Origin: Hymenobacter sp. BT559
Lineage (GTDB): Bacteria; Bacteroidota; Bacteroidia; Cytophagales; Hymenobacteraceae
Length of the DNA: 64,000 nt
NCBI RefSeq assembly: GCF_017571525.1
Contig: NZ_JAGETY010000004.1
Span: 1 to 64,000, forward strand
Direction of reading: 5' to 3'
Shown here in pieces: positions 26,510 through 37,991 of this stretch (its first letter is position 1; each line of letters opens with the position of its first letter). The position numbers and the translations under genes were made by a program. The notes under the pieces were generated by a model. That model worked only from the letters and a program-made list of their open reading frames with translations. It was not told the origin of the DNA and made no database searches.

Positions 26510-28368
26510 ATGAAAACGCGCTATTCCAAATTTCGTTTTGCCCAGTCCTGGCCGGTGCTGGCCGCGGTGCTCACCGCCTGCGCTCCTACGGCGAAGGTAC
26601 CGGTAGCTACTACCCCGGCCCCGCCAGCCACCCCAGCTAGCCCCGCCCCGCCCGACTACCGTGCCCAGGCCGAGTCTTTTCTGACGCAATACACTGCCGA
26701 ATACGTGCGCCGCTACACCGAGGCCAGCGAGGCCGAGTGGACCAGCAACACGCACATTGTGCCCGGCGACACCACCAATGCCGGCCGCACAGCCCGCGCC
26801 AACGAGCGCATGGCGGCCTTCGCCGGCTCGGCCGAGAATATCGCCAGGCTGCGCGAGCTGCTAGGGCATAAAGACCAGCTCACTCCCCTGCAAGTTAAGC
26901 AGCTCGAAACGGCGCTCTACAATGCCGCCAACTCGCCCCAGACGGTGGCGCCGCTCGTAAAGCGCCGCATCAAGGCCGAGGCCGCCCAGACTGAAAAGCT
27001 CTACGGCTTCACGTATACCTACGCTGGTAAGCCGGTGACGACCAACGACCTCGACGCACTGCTGCGCACCGAAACCAACCCGCAGAAGCGCCAGCAAATC
27101 TGGGAGGCTAGCAAGGCCATCGGCCCCACCCTCAAGCCTGGCCTGCTGACCCTGCGCGACCTGCGCAACCAGACCGTGCAGGCACTGGGCTACCCCGATT
27201 TCTTCAGCTACCAGGCCAGCGACTACGGCCTGAGCCGCGAAGAAATGATGGCCCTCGTGCGCAAGCTCAACGACGAGCTGCGCCCGCTCTACCGCGAGCT
27301 GCATACCTACGCCCGTTACGAATTGGCCAAGAGATACCACGTGAAGCAGGTGCCCGACTACCTGCCCGCGCAGTGGCTGCCCAACCGCTGGGGCCAGGAC
27401 TGGGGCAGTATGGTGACGGTGAAAGGCATCAACCTCGACGCGGCCATCTCCAAAAAAGGCCAGGAATGGCCCGTGAAGCAGGCCGAGCGCTTCTACCAAA
27501 GCTTACTTTGCCGGCTTCTTTCTACGAGAAAAGCAGCCTTTACCCACTGCCCACCACGGCTGCCTACAAGAAGAATAACCACGCCTCGGCCTGGCACATC
27601 GACCTCGACCACGACGTGCGCAGCCTGATGAGCGTGGAGCCCAACACCGAGTGGTACGAAACTACCCACCACGAGCTGGGCCACATCTACTACTTTCTCA
27701 CCTACTCTAACCCCGACGTGCCGCCGCTGCTGCGCCAGGGCGCCAACCGTGCCTACCACGAGGCCATCGGCAGCATGATGGGGCTAGCCGCGCAGCAAAA
27801 GCCTTTCCTGGCTGGGTTGGGGCTTATCGACACCAACACCAAAACCGACCAGACCCAACAATTGCTGAAGGAAGCGTTGCAATACGTACCCTTCATCCCA
27901 TTTGCCTCGGGCGTGATGAGTGAGTGGGAAAACGCGTTTTATGCCGAAAACCTGCCCGCCGACCAGCTCAATGCCAAGTGGTGGGCCCTTTGCAAGCAGT
28001 ACCAGGGCATGGTGCCCCCTAGCCCACGCGGCGAAAATTTCCTCGACCCTGCCACCAAAACCCATATCAACGACGACCCCGCGCAGTACTACGACTACGC
28101 GCTGAGCTACGTCATCTTATTCCAGCTCCACGACCACATTGCCCGCAAAATCCTGCACCAGGACCCGCACGCTACCAACTACTACGGCAGCAAGGAAGTT
28201 GGCCAGTTTTTGCAAGATATCATGCGCCCCGGCAGCAGCCGCGACTGGCGCACCGTACTCAAGGAGAAAACCGGCGAGGACCTTTCCGCTAGGGCCATGG
28301 TCGACTACTTCCAGCCGCTAATGGCTTATTTGAAGGAGCAGAATAAAGGCCGGAAATACACGATGTAA
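26510..28368 (+). pseudogene. M2-family peptidyl-dipeptidase (ACE-like), frameshifted
   Basis: Two overlapping frames together encode a bacterial angiotensin-converting-enzyme-like peptidase of about 615 residues. Frame one starts at ATG 26510 with a lipoprotein signal (VLTAC) and carries the N-terminal half through QAERFYQSL near 27510. Homology then continues in another frame with LPASFYEKSSLYPLP and the zinc motif HHELGH near 27668, ending at 28368. Family members have about four more residues (SLGLPxLP) at the junction, so the data fit a deletion of about 10 bases near 27505-27520. This would be a recent inactivation or a sequencing error. If intact, it would cleave C-terminal dipeptides in the periplasm. 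Confidence 0.85.
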
Positions 28369-28386
28369 CCCTTGGTGTTCAGACAA

Positions 28387-28854
28387 ATGCCGGAAGCGCT
28401 TGACTTTCTTTTAGCTACCGCTCTTGCCCAACCCTTGCGCATTTCTACTAATGTGCTGGAAGAAGCACGAGAGAACATGTTCTACTTAGGGCTAGCCGAA
28501 GCTGAATTGTGCTTACACACTGCACCAACCCTTGAAGCATGGCTAGCCGCAGTAGTAGCTGGCAAGGGGCAGCAGTTGCGTGGTAAACACAAGGTCATGC
28601 AGTTTTACTGCTGGCACGATGCTCAGGCTTCGCAACTACGCTTTAGCTTAGTTTCGGCTGGCATGGCGCTACCGTTTCATTGCCCGCTACAGCTAGTCGA
28701 GTTGTCGGTAGTGGTGCAAGGGTTTATTAAGCAGGAATGCCTGACCTTCGACCAAAATCTTTTTGAGTCTGATATGCCCGCCGGGCAGTTAATGGCCGAG
28801 CAAGCCGAGTCTACAGAATTTACACTGCCTGTTTGGCGCACCATTATCCCATGA
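28387..28854 (+). CDS. Hypothetical protein coupled to downstream esterase
   Basis: This 155-residue protein of no recognised family is predicted to be cytoplasmic, with no signal peptide or membrane helix. It has a helical N-terminal part and scattered Cys/His (LCLHT, FYCWHD, FHCP). Codon choice is less GC-rich than in the neighbours (frequent TTA, GCT, ACT), which could mean later acquisition. The ATG at 28387 is preferred to a TTG 15 bases earlier. Its stop overlaps the esterase start in ATGA, so the two are translationally coupled. Confidence 0.6.
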   Translation: MPEALDFLLATALAQPLRISTNVLEEARENMFYLGLAEAELCLHTAPTLEAWLAAVVAGKGQQLRGKHKVMQFYCWHDAQASQLRFSLVSAGMALPFHCPLQLVELSVVVQGFIKQECLTFDQNLFESDMPAGQLMAEQAESTEFTLPVWRTIIP

Positions 28855-29711
28855 AACTACTAGTAGCTTACTTTCTACACGCGGCCAGGTTAGGAGCTAC
28901 CCTTTTGCTACTTGCCAGTTTAGCCGGACGCCCGCTGGCCGCCCAGGCCCAAACGCCCGCTGCCCCGCTGTGCATCGGCGAAACCTTCACGCTAGCCTCC
29001 AAGGTGATGGGCGAAACCCGGCGCCTTAACGTGTACCTGCCGCCCGTGTACCGCGACTCGGCCACGGTGCGGCTGCCGGTGCTTTATATGCCTGATGGGG
29101 GGCTAGCCGAGGATTTTTTGCACGTGGCGGGCCTGGTGCAAGTGCTGGTAGGCAATGGCACCATGCGGCCGTTTATCCTGGTGGGTATCGAAAACACGGC
29201 GCGGCGCCGCGACCTCACCGGCCCAACTACCAATGTGGAAGACAAAAAAATAGCGCCCCGCGTGGGTGAGTCGGCCAGGTTCCGGCAGTTTATTCGCCGT
29301 GAGTTGATGCCGGCCGTTCGGGAGCGCTACCGCACCACCGCCGAAACGGCCCTGGTGGGCGAGTCGCTGGCCGGGCTATTTACGGTCGAAACCCTGCTGC
29401 TGGAACCCGACCTGTTCGATACTTACCTGGCCTTCGACCCCAGCCTGTGGTGGAATAATGGCGAGTTGGTGCGCCAGGCTGCCAGCATTATACCCGCCTA
29501 CCACGGCCCGGCCAAAACCCTGTATATGGCCACCAGTATCCACGGCGACACTGTGGTTACCGCCCGGCTCACCGCGCTCATGCGAGCAGCGCCGCGGCAC
29601 AGCATCACCGCCTACTATGAGCCTATGCCGGCCGAGACGCACGCCACTATCTACCACCCGGCCGCGCTGCGGGGCTTCCGGCGAGTGCTAGGGCCGCGCA
29701 AGGTTAAGTAA
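28851..29711 (+). CDS. Secreted esterase, PF00756-type alpha/beta hydrolase
   Basis: This 286-residue protein has a signal peptide (about residues 1-32, ending AAQAQ). It has the esterase D/IroE-like layout: an early strand RRLNVYLPPVYRD, then PVLYMPDGG, the nucleophile elbow GESLAG, an acid in a later strand and a His near the end (ETHATIYHP). It probably hydrolyses esters of siderophores or carbohydrates in the periplasm; the substrate is unknown. It overlaps the upstream hypothetical gene by 4 bases and ends 4 bases from the convergent GAF gene. Confidence 0.85.
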   Translation: MKLLVAYFLHAARLGATLLLLASLAGRPLAAQAQTPAAPLCIGETFTLASKVMGETRRLNVYLPPVYRDSATVRLPVLYMPDGGLAEDFLHVAGLVQVLVGNGTMRPFILVGIENTARRRDLTGPTTNVEDKKIAPRVGESARFRQFIRRELMPAVRERYRTTAETALVGESLAGLFTVETLLLEPDLFDTYLAFDPSLWWNNGELVRQAASIIPAYHGPAKTLYMATSIHGDTVVTARLTALMRAAPRHSITAYYEPMPAETHATIYHPAALRGFRRVLGPRKVK

Positions 29712-29715
29712 AGCT

Positions 29716-30417
29716 TTAAACCAGCCGGCGCTCGAGCACGTGGGCTACGCTTTCGAGGCGCTGAATAATAGGACGCGCTACGCTTGCATCGCTCAGGTCA
29801 ATGCCCTGGCTGCGGGTGGCCAGGTAGCGGGCTAGCGAAGCATTATCGTCAAGGGCGATGCTCAGCTCCTGCTGCGCGTCTTCCCACTCGGGCAGCTGGT
29901 CGGCAGCCAGATAGCGATAACGCAGCTCAATGGTTTGGCTCACGAGGCCCGCCAGCCGCGTAAGCAGCTCGGCTTCAATGGCCGAGAAGTCCCGGGCCTC
30001 TTTGCCAATAATAGCCAGCATCCCCAGGCGGGAGTTGTCTTCGGCCACCAAGGCCGCCCCGGCGTAAAAATTCAAGCCAATCGCCTGGGCTACATCAGGC
30101 TTAATGAGCTCGCAGCGCTCGGGCTTATAATCAGAAACAACTACCGCATCGCTACTTAGGATAGCTGCTGAGCACATGCTCTCATTGCGCGCTAGGCTCG
30201 GTAGCCCCGTAGCCCCGGTCAATGCCTTGAACCACACCTGGTCGGCATCGACGAGCGAAATAAGTGCGATAGGCACCCCAAACAGTTGGGCTGCCCAGGC
30301 CACGTAGTCGTCAAAAATCCGTTCGGGGGTGGTATTAACAATCTGAAACTGGTGCAGTGTGCGCAGGCGGGCCGCGTCGTGCTCCGGTATCAGGGAGGCG
30401 GGAAAATTGCTTGTCAT
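29716..30417 (-). CDS. GAF-domain protein
   Basis: This 233-residue cytoplasmic protein has one GAF domain at about residues 20-165 (opening with RLRTLHQFQIVNTTPERIFDDYVAWAAQLFGVPIALISLVD, including the common SLVDADQVWFKA strand). A helical C-terminal part of about 60 residues follows, with no kinase, cyclase or DNA-binding domain. It probably binds a small ligand or senses redox state. The start overlaps the pirin stop by one base (TAATG), so the two genes are co-transcribed and translationally coupled. Confidence 0.82.
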   Translation of the reverse strand: MTSNFPASLIPEHDAARLRTLHQFQIVNTTPERIFDDYVAWAAQLFGVPIALISLVDADQVWFKALTGATGLPSLARNESMCSAAILSSDAVVVSDYKPERCELIKPDVAQAIGLNFYAGAALVAEDNSRLGMLAIIGKEARDFSAIEAELLTRLAGLVSQTIELRYRYLAADQLPEWEDAQQELSIALDDNASLARYLATRSQGIDLSDASVARPIIQRLESVAHVLERRLV

Positions 30418-31139
30418 TAGTAGTTTGCCTCGCTGCCGGGCAGGTCAATCAAAATAAATTGGGCGTCTTTGGTGGCTTCGATAGCGAGCACGTCCTCGGC
30501 ATCGATGCGGGCCTGGTCATTGGGGCCTAGTACAGTGCCATTCACGGATATGCTGCCCTCCTTGACGTAAATAAAGGTAAGCCGAATAGGGAAAGTTTTG
30601 AACGTCAACTTTTTCCCACAGTCCAGGTTACTCCAGTAAATGGTGCTGTTCGAGTTCATATACACCACGTCTTCGAGCACGCGCTGGCCCGTTACAAGCG
30701 GCACCAGCTCGTTTTTCTTGCCTTTTAAAAAGCCCAGGTCTTTTTGCTCGTAGCTGGGGGCTAGCCCCTTCTGGCTCGGAATAAACCACAGCTGGTAGAG
30801 GTGCAGGGGCTTGTCCTGGCGGTTCATTTCGCTGTGCGCCACGCCGGTGCCAGCCGTCATGCGCTGCACCTCGCCAGCCGGAATGGCCGTGCGGTTGCCC
30901 ATGGTATCCTCGTGGCTCACTTCACCTTCGAGCACCAGCGTCACAATTTCCATCTCGGAGTGCGGGTGCTGCGGAAAACCATTTTGTGGGGCCACTGTGT
31001 CGTCATTGAACACGCGCAGCGGGCCGAAATGCATGTTATTTCGGTCAAAATAATCGGCGAAGGAAAACAAGAAATAAGAGCTCAGCCAGGCTACGGGAGC
31101 GGCGTGGTGGCGGGCGGCGGCGGGGATGTGCGCGAGCAT
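30417..31139 (-). CDS. Pirin-family cupin protein
   Basis: This 240-residue bicupin has a pirin-type N-terminal metal site: FPQHPHSEMEIV (two His and a Glu) and a later GTGVAHSEMN His. The C-terminal cupin is degenerate, as usual. Some pirins have quercetin dioxygenase activity and others are redox-responsive regulators; nothing here decides. It is the first gene of the pirin-GAF pair; the gap upstream is shared with the amylase gene. Confidence 0.88.
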   Translation of the reverse strand: MLAHIPAAARHHAAPVAWLSSYFLFSFADYFDRNNMHFGPLRVFNDDTVAPQNGFPQHPHSEMEIVTLVLEGEVSHEDTMGNRTAIPAGEVQRMTAGTGVAHSEMNRQDKPLHLYQLWFIPSQKGLAPSYEQKDLGFLKGKKNELVPLVTGQRVLEDVVYMNSNSTIYWSNLDCGKKLTFKTFPIRLTFIYVKEGSISVNGTVLGPNDQARIDAEDVLAIEATKDAQFILIDLPGSEANY

Positions 31140-31516
31140 GGTGTTTGGAAAAAGAAGAGGGCTAGCCCCGAAAGGTAGCTGGTAGCGCGTATGAACTGCA
31201 AATAGAGCGCCGAGGTTACCTAAGCTTTGCTCGCCTGCTATGAGTTACGACCGCGCACCATCAAATTATACAATTCATTACGCAACTTACCAGGCTGGCG
31301 TCCCACAAACGTTTGCAGTAGTATTATCCTAAAATAATGTGCTTTATTCCCTAAATAACGGTTAAAATTACTAATAATGCCCCTTTATTTACGCTAGATA
31401 ACCAAAACAAAAGTCTTCATCAAATTTTAATCATTATAAAAAAAGTCTAAATTTTATTGCGTGATACTGTGGGAATTTCGCTAACATTGCAGTGTCCTTT
31501 TTCCCACTCAAACCAC
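31140..31516 (+). promoter_or_regulatory. AT-rich divergent promoter region (pirin / amylase)
   Basis: This 377-base gap is strikingly AT-rich in its right half, unlike the rest of the window. Near the amylase gene, TTG at 31457-31459 and TAACATTG at 31482-31489 are 22 bases apart. They resemble the Bacteroidota -33/-7 promoter (TTG then TAnnTTTG) with one mismatch, 28 bases before the ATG. No small gene or RNA structure was recognised. Confidence 0.45.
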
Positions 31517-33307
31517 ATGCAAACACCCCTACCCGGGACCGCGCGCCTAGCAGGCGCGGCGGCCCTCCTGTTCCTAGCCGGCTGCGCCAAAGAAGCCGCT
31601 GCTCCCAGCGCCAGCCCGGCGCTCGCCTCTCCCACCGCGTCGGCCAATGCCACGACCGTAAACGGCACCATGATGCAGGGCTTCTACTGGGATGTACCCC
31701 AGAGCACCAGTGGCCAGACCTGGTGGCAGGTGCTGAGCGGCCAGGCCAGCGAGCTAAGCCAGGCCGGCATCACGGCCATGTGGCTGCCGCCCGCTTATAA
31801 GGGCGCGGCCGGCGTCAACGATGATGGCTACGGCGTGTACGACCGCTACGACCTGGGCGAGTTCAACCAAAAAGGCTCGGTGGCTACTCGCTACGGCACT
31901 TTGTCGCAGCTCCAGAGCTGCATTTCCTCCCTCCACGGCAAAGGCATCCAGGTGTATGAGGACATGGTGATGAACCACTTTATGGGCGCCGATGCCCAGG
32001 AGAGCTTCGCTTACAATGGTACCAACTACAACGTCTGGACCAGCTTTACGTACCCGGCGCGCGCCAATAAGTACAGTTCCTACCAGTGGCACTACTATAA
32101 TTTCAACGGTGCCCAGCAGGCCCCCAACAACGGCTGGTACCAGTGGAATCCCTGGGATTTCCAGCCCTACAACAACGGTGACGCCTACGACAACCTCATG
32201 GGCTGCGAGGTACGCTACGCCGACCCGAACCAAGTAAACGAAACCATCAACTGGGGCAACTGGATGACCACGACCCTGGGCCTGGACGGCTACCGTGTCG
32301 ATGCCGGCAAGCACATGCTCACCTCGTTTCTCAACAGCTGGTTCGACGGCGTAAAGAGCTCACGCTTTGCGGTGAGCGAGGTATGGTTTAACAGCGTGAG
32401 TGAGCTGCAGAGCTATATCTCAGCCACGGGTGGGCGCACGAGCTTGTTTGACGTGCCGCTGCACTACACGTTCAAGGCCATGAGCGACGGCAACGGCTCG
32501 TGGGATATGCGCGGGCTGGAGTTTGCCGGCCTCACCGAGGCCGACGGCGCACACTCCGTTTCGTTTGTGGACAACCACGACACCGACAATTCGGGCGGGC
32601 TGTATTCGCCTATCGTCAACCTGAAGATGCTGGCCTACGCCTACATCCTAACCCGCGAGAAGGGCTACCCCTGCGTCTTCTACAAAGACTACTACAACTA
32701 CGGCCTGGGTGCCCAGATTAAAACCCTGAACCTCATCCGGCAGGCGCACGCCTACGGAGCGGGCTACGAGTACACCAGTGTCGATGATGCCGATGTGTAC
32801 GCCTACTCGCGCGCTGGTGATGCTTCGCACACCGGCCTGCTACTCATGCTCAACGACGGCAGCAGCAATGCTACCAAGACCATCAGCACGCCCTTCAAGA
32901 ACGCTACCCTTACGGACCTGACCGGCAATAATACCAGCACCATCACCACCGATGCCAACGGTACTGCCACCTTCCCAGTCAACTCCCGCTCGTATTCGGC
33001 ATGGGTGCCTAAGCCTACTACCAGCGTGACGTTTACTATCAACTACAGCAATACCGTAACGGGCCAGAACCTCTACATTGTGGGCAGCACCGGCCAGCTA
33101 GGCTCCTGGAACACGGCCAATGCCATTCAGCTCAGCGGCTCGGCCTTCCCCAACTGGACCGTGACCATCCCACTGACTGCCGGCATTGGGGTGCAGTACA
33201 AGTACTTCCGCAAGGATGGCTCTGGTAATATCCTCTGGGAAGGCGACCCCAACAACTCGCTCACCCCCAGCGGCACCAGCCAAAGCGTGACCGATACCTG
33301 GCACTAA
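31517..33307 (+). CDS. Alpha-amylase (GH13) lipoprotein with CBM20
   Basis: This 596-residue surface or periplasmic starch hydrolase has a lipoprotein signal ending in LAGC. The GH13 barrel shows region I DMVMNH, region II GYRVDAGKH (nucleophile Asp262), region III SEVWF (acid/base Glu288) and region IV FVDNHD (Asp355). After the barrel and a domain C, residues from about 500 to the end form a starch-binding CBM20 (YSNTVTGQNLYIVGSTGQLG, then Trp-containing strands). It cuts internal alpha-1,4 bonds in starch. The ATG at 31517 was chosen because it begins the signal. It stands alone, without Sus-type transport genes nearby. Confidence 0.95.
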   Translation: MQTPLPGTARLAGAAALLFLAGCAKEAAAPSASPALASPTASANATTVNGTMMQGFYWDVPQSTSGQTWWQVLSGQASELSQAGITAMWLPPAYKGAAGVNDDGYGVYDRYDLGEFNQKGSVATRYGTLSQLQSCISSLHGKGIQVYEDMVMNHFMGADAQESFAYNGTNYNVWTSFTYPARANKYSSYQWHYYNFNGAQQAPNNGWYQWNPWDFQPYNNGDAYDNLMGCEVRYADPNQVNETINWGNWMTTTLGLDGYRVDAGKHMLTSFLNSWFDGVKSSRFAVSEVWFNSVSELQSYISATGGRTSLFDVPLHYTFKAMSDGNGSWDMRGLEFAGLTEADGAHSVSFVDNHDTDNSGGLYSPIVNLKMLAYAYILTREKGYPCVFYKDYYNYGLGAQIKTLNLIRQAHAYGAGYEYTSVDDADVYAYSRAGDASHTGLLLMLNDGSSNATKTISTPFKNATLTDLTGNNTSTITTDANGTATFPVNSRSYSAWVPKPTTSVTFTINYSNTVTGQNLYIVGSTGQLGSWNTANAIQLSGSAFPNWTVTIPLTAGIGVQYKYFRKDGSGNILWEGDPNNSLTPSGTSQSVTDTWH

Positions 33308-33326
33308 ATCTGGGTATCCCCTACTA

Positions 33327-33414
33327 GAACGTCATGCCGAGCTTGCCGAGGCAGCTCTACCCAACGGCCCTAGCGGCGCGGTAGAGCTGCCTCGACAAGC
33401 TCGGCATGACGTTC
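33327..33414. repeat. Inverted repeat, 35-bp arms, GAACGTCATGC family
   Basis: Arms at 33327-33361 and 33380-33414 are complementary with one mismatch and an 18-base loop. Outer ends read GAACGTCATGCCGAG, as in the elements at 11385 and 14223. It lies between the amylase stop and the aspartase gene. Confidence 0.85.
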
Positions 33415-33495
33415 GCCATTTTTGGCTGGTATTCGTTTTCAAGCCCGACCGGTATTCATCGCGCACCTTTGCGGCCGCATCCTCTTTCCCTCCCC

Positions 33496-34905
33496 ATGAC
33501 CCCATCCACCCGCCTCGAACACGACTTCCTGGGCGAACTGCCCATTCCCAACGACGCTTACTACGGCATCCAGACCCTGCGGGCGCTGGAAAACTTCCAC
33601 ATCACCGGCATTCCGGTCAAGGTTGAGCCGCTGTTTGTGCAGGCCCTGGCGTTTGTGAAAAAAGGCGCGGCCCTAGCCAATAAAGAGCTCGGCGTGCTCG
33701 ACCCGACCATTGCCGACTACATTGCCCTAGCCTGCGACCGGGTGGCGAGCGGCGAGTTCGACAATCAGTTTCTCACCGACATGATTCAGGGCGGGGCCGG
33801 CACGTCGGTGAATATGAATGCCAACGAGGTGATTGCCAACGTAGCCCTCGAGTTGATGGGCCACCAGAAGGGCGAGTACCAGTACTGCCACCCCAACAAC
33901 CACGTCAACTGCTCGCAGAGCACCAACGACGCCTACCCCACGGCCTTCCGCATCGCACTCAATAACAAGCTCGTCGGCTACCGCGATATGCTTTCGCAGC
34001 TCGCCGATGCCTTCGCTCAGAAAGGCGAGGAATTTCAGAACGTGCTCAAAATGGGCCGCACGCAGCTGCAAGATGCCGTGCCGATGAGCATGGGCGACGA
34101 GTTTCGGGCCTTCGCCACCAACCTACGCGAAGAGCTGCTGCGCATCGACGACTCGCGCCGCCTCATTGCCGAAATCAACATGGGCGCCACCGCCATCGGC
34201 ACCCGCGTAAACGCGCCCGCCGGCTACCCCGAGCTCGTAACGCAGCACCTGCGCCAGATAACCGGCCTAGACCTGAGCCTGGCCGGCGACCTTATCGAGG
34301 CCACCTACGATACCGGCGCCTACGTGCAGCTCTCGGGCGTGCTCAAGCGTACGGCCGTGAAGCTCAGCAAAATCTGCAACGACCTGCGCCTGCTCGCCTC
34401 GGGCCCGCGCGCCGGCCTGTTCGAAATCAACCTACCCGCCTTGCAGCCCGGCTCCAGCATCATGCCCGGCAAGGTGAACCCGGTGGTACCCGAGGTAGTA
34501 AACCAGACGGCCTTCTACGTCATCGGCGCCGACCTCACCGTAACCATGGCTGCTGAGGCCGGCCAGCTTCAACTCAATGTGATGGAGCCGGTTATCTCGT
34601 TCGCGCTGTTCACCAGCATTTCCTACATGACCAACGCCTGCCGCACGCTGCGCGAAAAGTGCGTGCTCGGCATCACGGCCAATGCCCAGCACGCCGCCAG
34701 CATGGTCTACAACAGCATCGGCATCGTGACGCAGCTCAACCCCGTGCTAGGCTACGAAACAGCCGCCAGCATCGCCAAAGAGGCCCTAGCCACCGGCAAA
34801 TCAGTGCACGACATCGCCGTGACCGAGCGCCACTTACTCACGCAAGAGAAGTGGGATGAGATTTTCACGTTTGAAAACCTCATCCGCCCCGTGTTTATGA
34901 AGTAG
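33496..34905 (+). CDS. aspA: Aspartate ammonia-lyase
   Basis: This 469-residue cytoplasmic enzyme converts L-aspartate to fumarate and ammonia, feeding amino acid carbon into the TCA cycle. It belongs to the aspartase/fumarase superfamily: the signature GSSIMPGKVNP is intact, the TxxS-like region is in CSQSTNDAYPTAFR, and the start LEHDFLGELPIPNDAYYGIQT is aspartase-like rather than fumarase-like. Length is normal. The ATG at 33496 begins the conserved N terminus; earlier in-frame codons lie close to the upstream repeat. A CACCTTTG octamer at 33464-33471 could be a -7 box. A strong terminator follows. Confidence 0.93.
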   Translation: MTPSTRLEHDFLGELPIPNDAYYGIQTLRALENFHITGIPVKVEPLFVQALAFVKKGAALANKELGVLDPTIADYIALACDRVASGEFDNQFLTDMIQGGAGTSVNMNANEVIANVALELMGHQKGEYQYCHPNNHVNCSQSTNDAYPTAFRIALNNKLVGYRDMLSQLADAFAQKGEEFQNVLKMGRTQLQDAVPMSMGDEFRAFATNLREELLRIDDSRRLIAEINMGATAIGTRVNAPAGYPELVTQHLRQITGLDLSLAGDLIEATYDTGAYVQLSGVLKRTAVKLSKICNDLRLLASGPRAGLFEINLPALQPGSSIMPGKVNPVVPEVVNQTAFYVIGADLTVTMAAEAGQLQLNVMEPVISFALFTSISYMTNACRTLREKCVLGITANAQHAASMVYNSIGIVTQLNPVLGYETAASIAKEALATGKSVHDIAVTERHLLTQEKWDEIFTFENLIRPVFMK

Positions 34906-34917
34906 TGCTGTTTTATT

Positions 34918-34970
34918 AAGCTGAAAAGCCGTCCTGCTGCGCTTGTAGAAGGAGGACGGCTTTTCAGCTT
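34918..34970. terminator. Strong hairpin terminator after aspA
   Basis: An 18-bp perfect stem (AAGCTGAAAAGCCGTCCT at 34918-34935 with 34953-34970) flanks a 17-base loop. It lies between the convergent aspA and DUF3109 genes. A-rich and T-rich stem ends suit termination on both strands. Confidence 0.8.
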
Positions 34971-34982
34971 AGTAAGCAACTG

Positions 34983-35552
34983 CTAGACCGTCGGATTCTC
35001 AATCTCGCGGCTCAACTCGGCGTACCACTCAGCGCCGTACTTGCGGATAAGCGGCTCTTGCAGAAACTTATACACTGGCACCCCTAGCTTAGCGCCAAAC
35101 GAGCAGGCCGGCGAGCAGATGTCCCACCGGTCGTAGTTGAGTGCCTCGAAACCATCGTATTTGGTAACCCGAATCGGGTACAAATGGCAGCTAATGGGCT
35201 TCTTAAAGTCAGTAACACCCGCCAGATAGGCCTGCTCAATGCCGCACTTCAGGATGCCCTGTTCGTCGTAAAGCGCATAGGCACATTCGCGGTCGTTGAT
35301 GGTGGTCGTGCTATAGTCGCCTTCCCAGTCTTCGATATACAGGCCCTGCTCGGCAATGGCCTGCTTGCCGGCTTCAGTCAGAAACGGCTCAATCTTAGGG
35401 TATTCGTTTTTCAGAATCTCTAATTCTTCCAGCTCCAGCGGGGCGCCGAGGTCGCCCTCTACGCAGCACGCGCCCTTGCAGGCACCCAGGTTGCAGACGA
35501 AAAATTGCTCGGCTACGTCGTCCGAGATAACGGTATTTTGGATAACAATCAT
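34983..35552 (-). CDS. DUF3109 family Cys-rich protein
   Basis: This 189-residue cytoplasmic protein has the cysteine pattern of DUF3109/UPF0153-like families: [11 protein letters not shown] near residue 20, then [25 protein letters not shown] and CSPACSFG. Such clusters suggest zinc or iron-sulfur binding; the function is not established. Length is normal for the family. It is divergent from uvrD, with about 150 bases between the starts. Confidence 0.85.
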   Translation of the reverse strand: MIVIQNTVISDDVAEQFFVCNLGACKGACCVEGDLGAPLELEELEILKNEYPKIEPFLTEAGKQAIAEQGLYIEDWEGDYSTTTINDRECAYALYDEQGILKCGIEQAYLAGVTDFKKPISCHLYPIRVTKYDGFEALNYDRWDICSPACSFGAKLGVPVYKFLQEPLIRKYGAEWYAELSREIENPTV

Positions 35553-35659
35553 AGCTGCAGCGAATTTATCGGCGATAGAAAGCGGTTAGTAGCGAGTGGC
35601 GCAGCGGTGGCTTTGCCAAAAGCAGTAGCACAAAGATACCGCCCTGCCCCCGCCCAACT

Positions 35660-35667
35660 TATCTTTG
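35660..35667 (+). promoter_or_regulatory. -7 box of uvrD
   Basis: TATCTTTG matches the Bacteroidota TAnnTTTG -7 element exactly, 33 bases before the uvrD ATG. A TTG -33 element at the proper spacing is not seen. Confidence 0.45.
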
Positions 35668-35699
35668 TCAGCTAGCCGCCCACGGGGCGGCCTCTTCGT

Positions 35700-37946
<2,247 letters not shown>

Positions 37947-37991
37947 ATTTTATTATTTGCGGTGTGGCGCTAGCCTAGCCGCCCTAGTTCC

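Noticed and set aside
27490..27530. Programmed ribosomal frameshift in the M2 peptidase
   Set aside because: There is no slippery heptamer or strong downstream structure, and about four family residues are missing, which fits a deletion better.
28372..28386. Longer start (TTG) for the orphan gene
   Set aside because: A TTG start would sit 3 bases after the peptidase stop; the ATG at 28387 is the more likely start.
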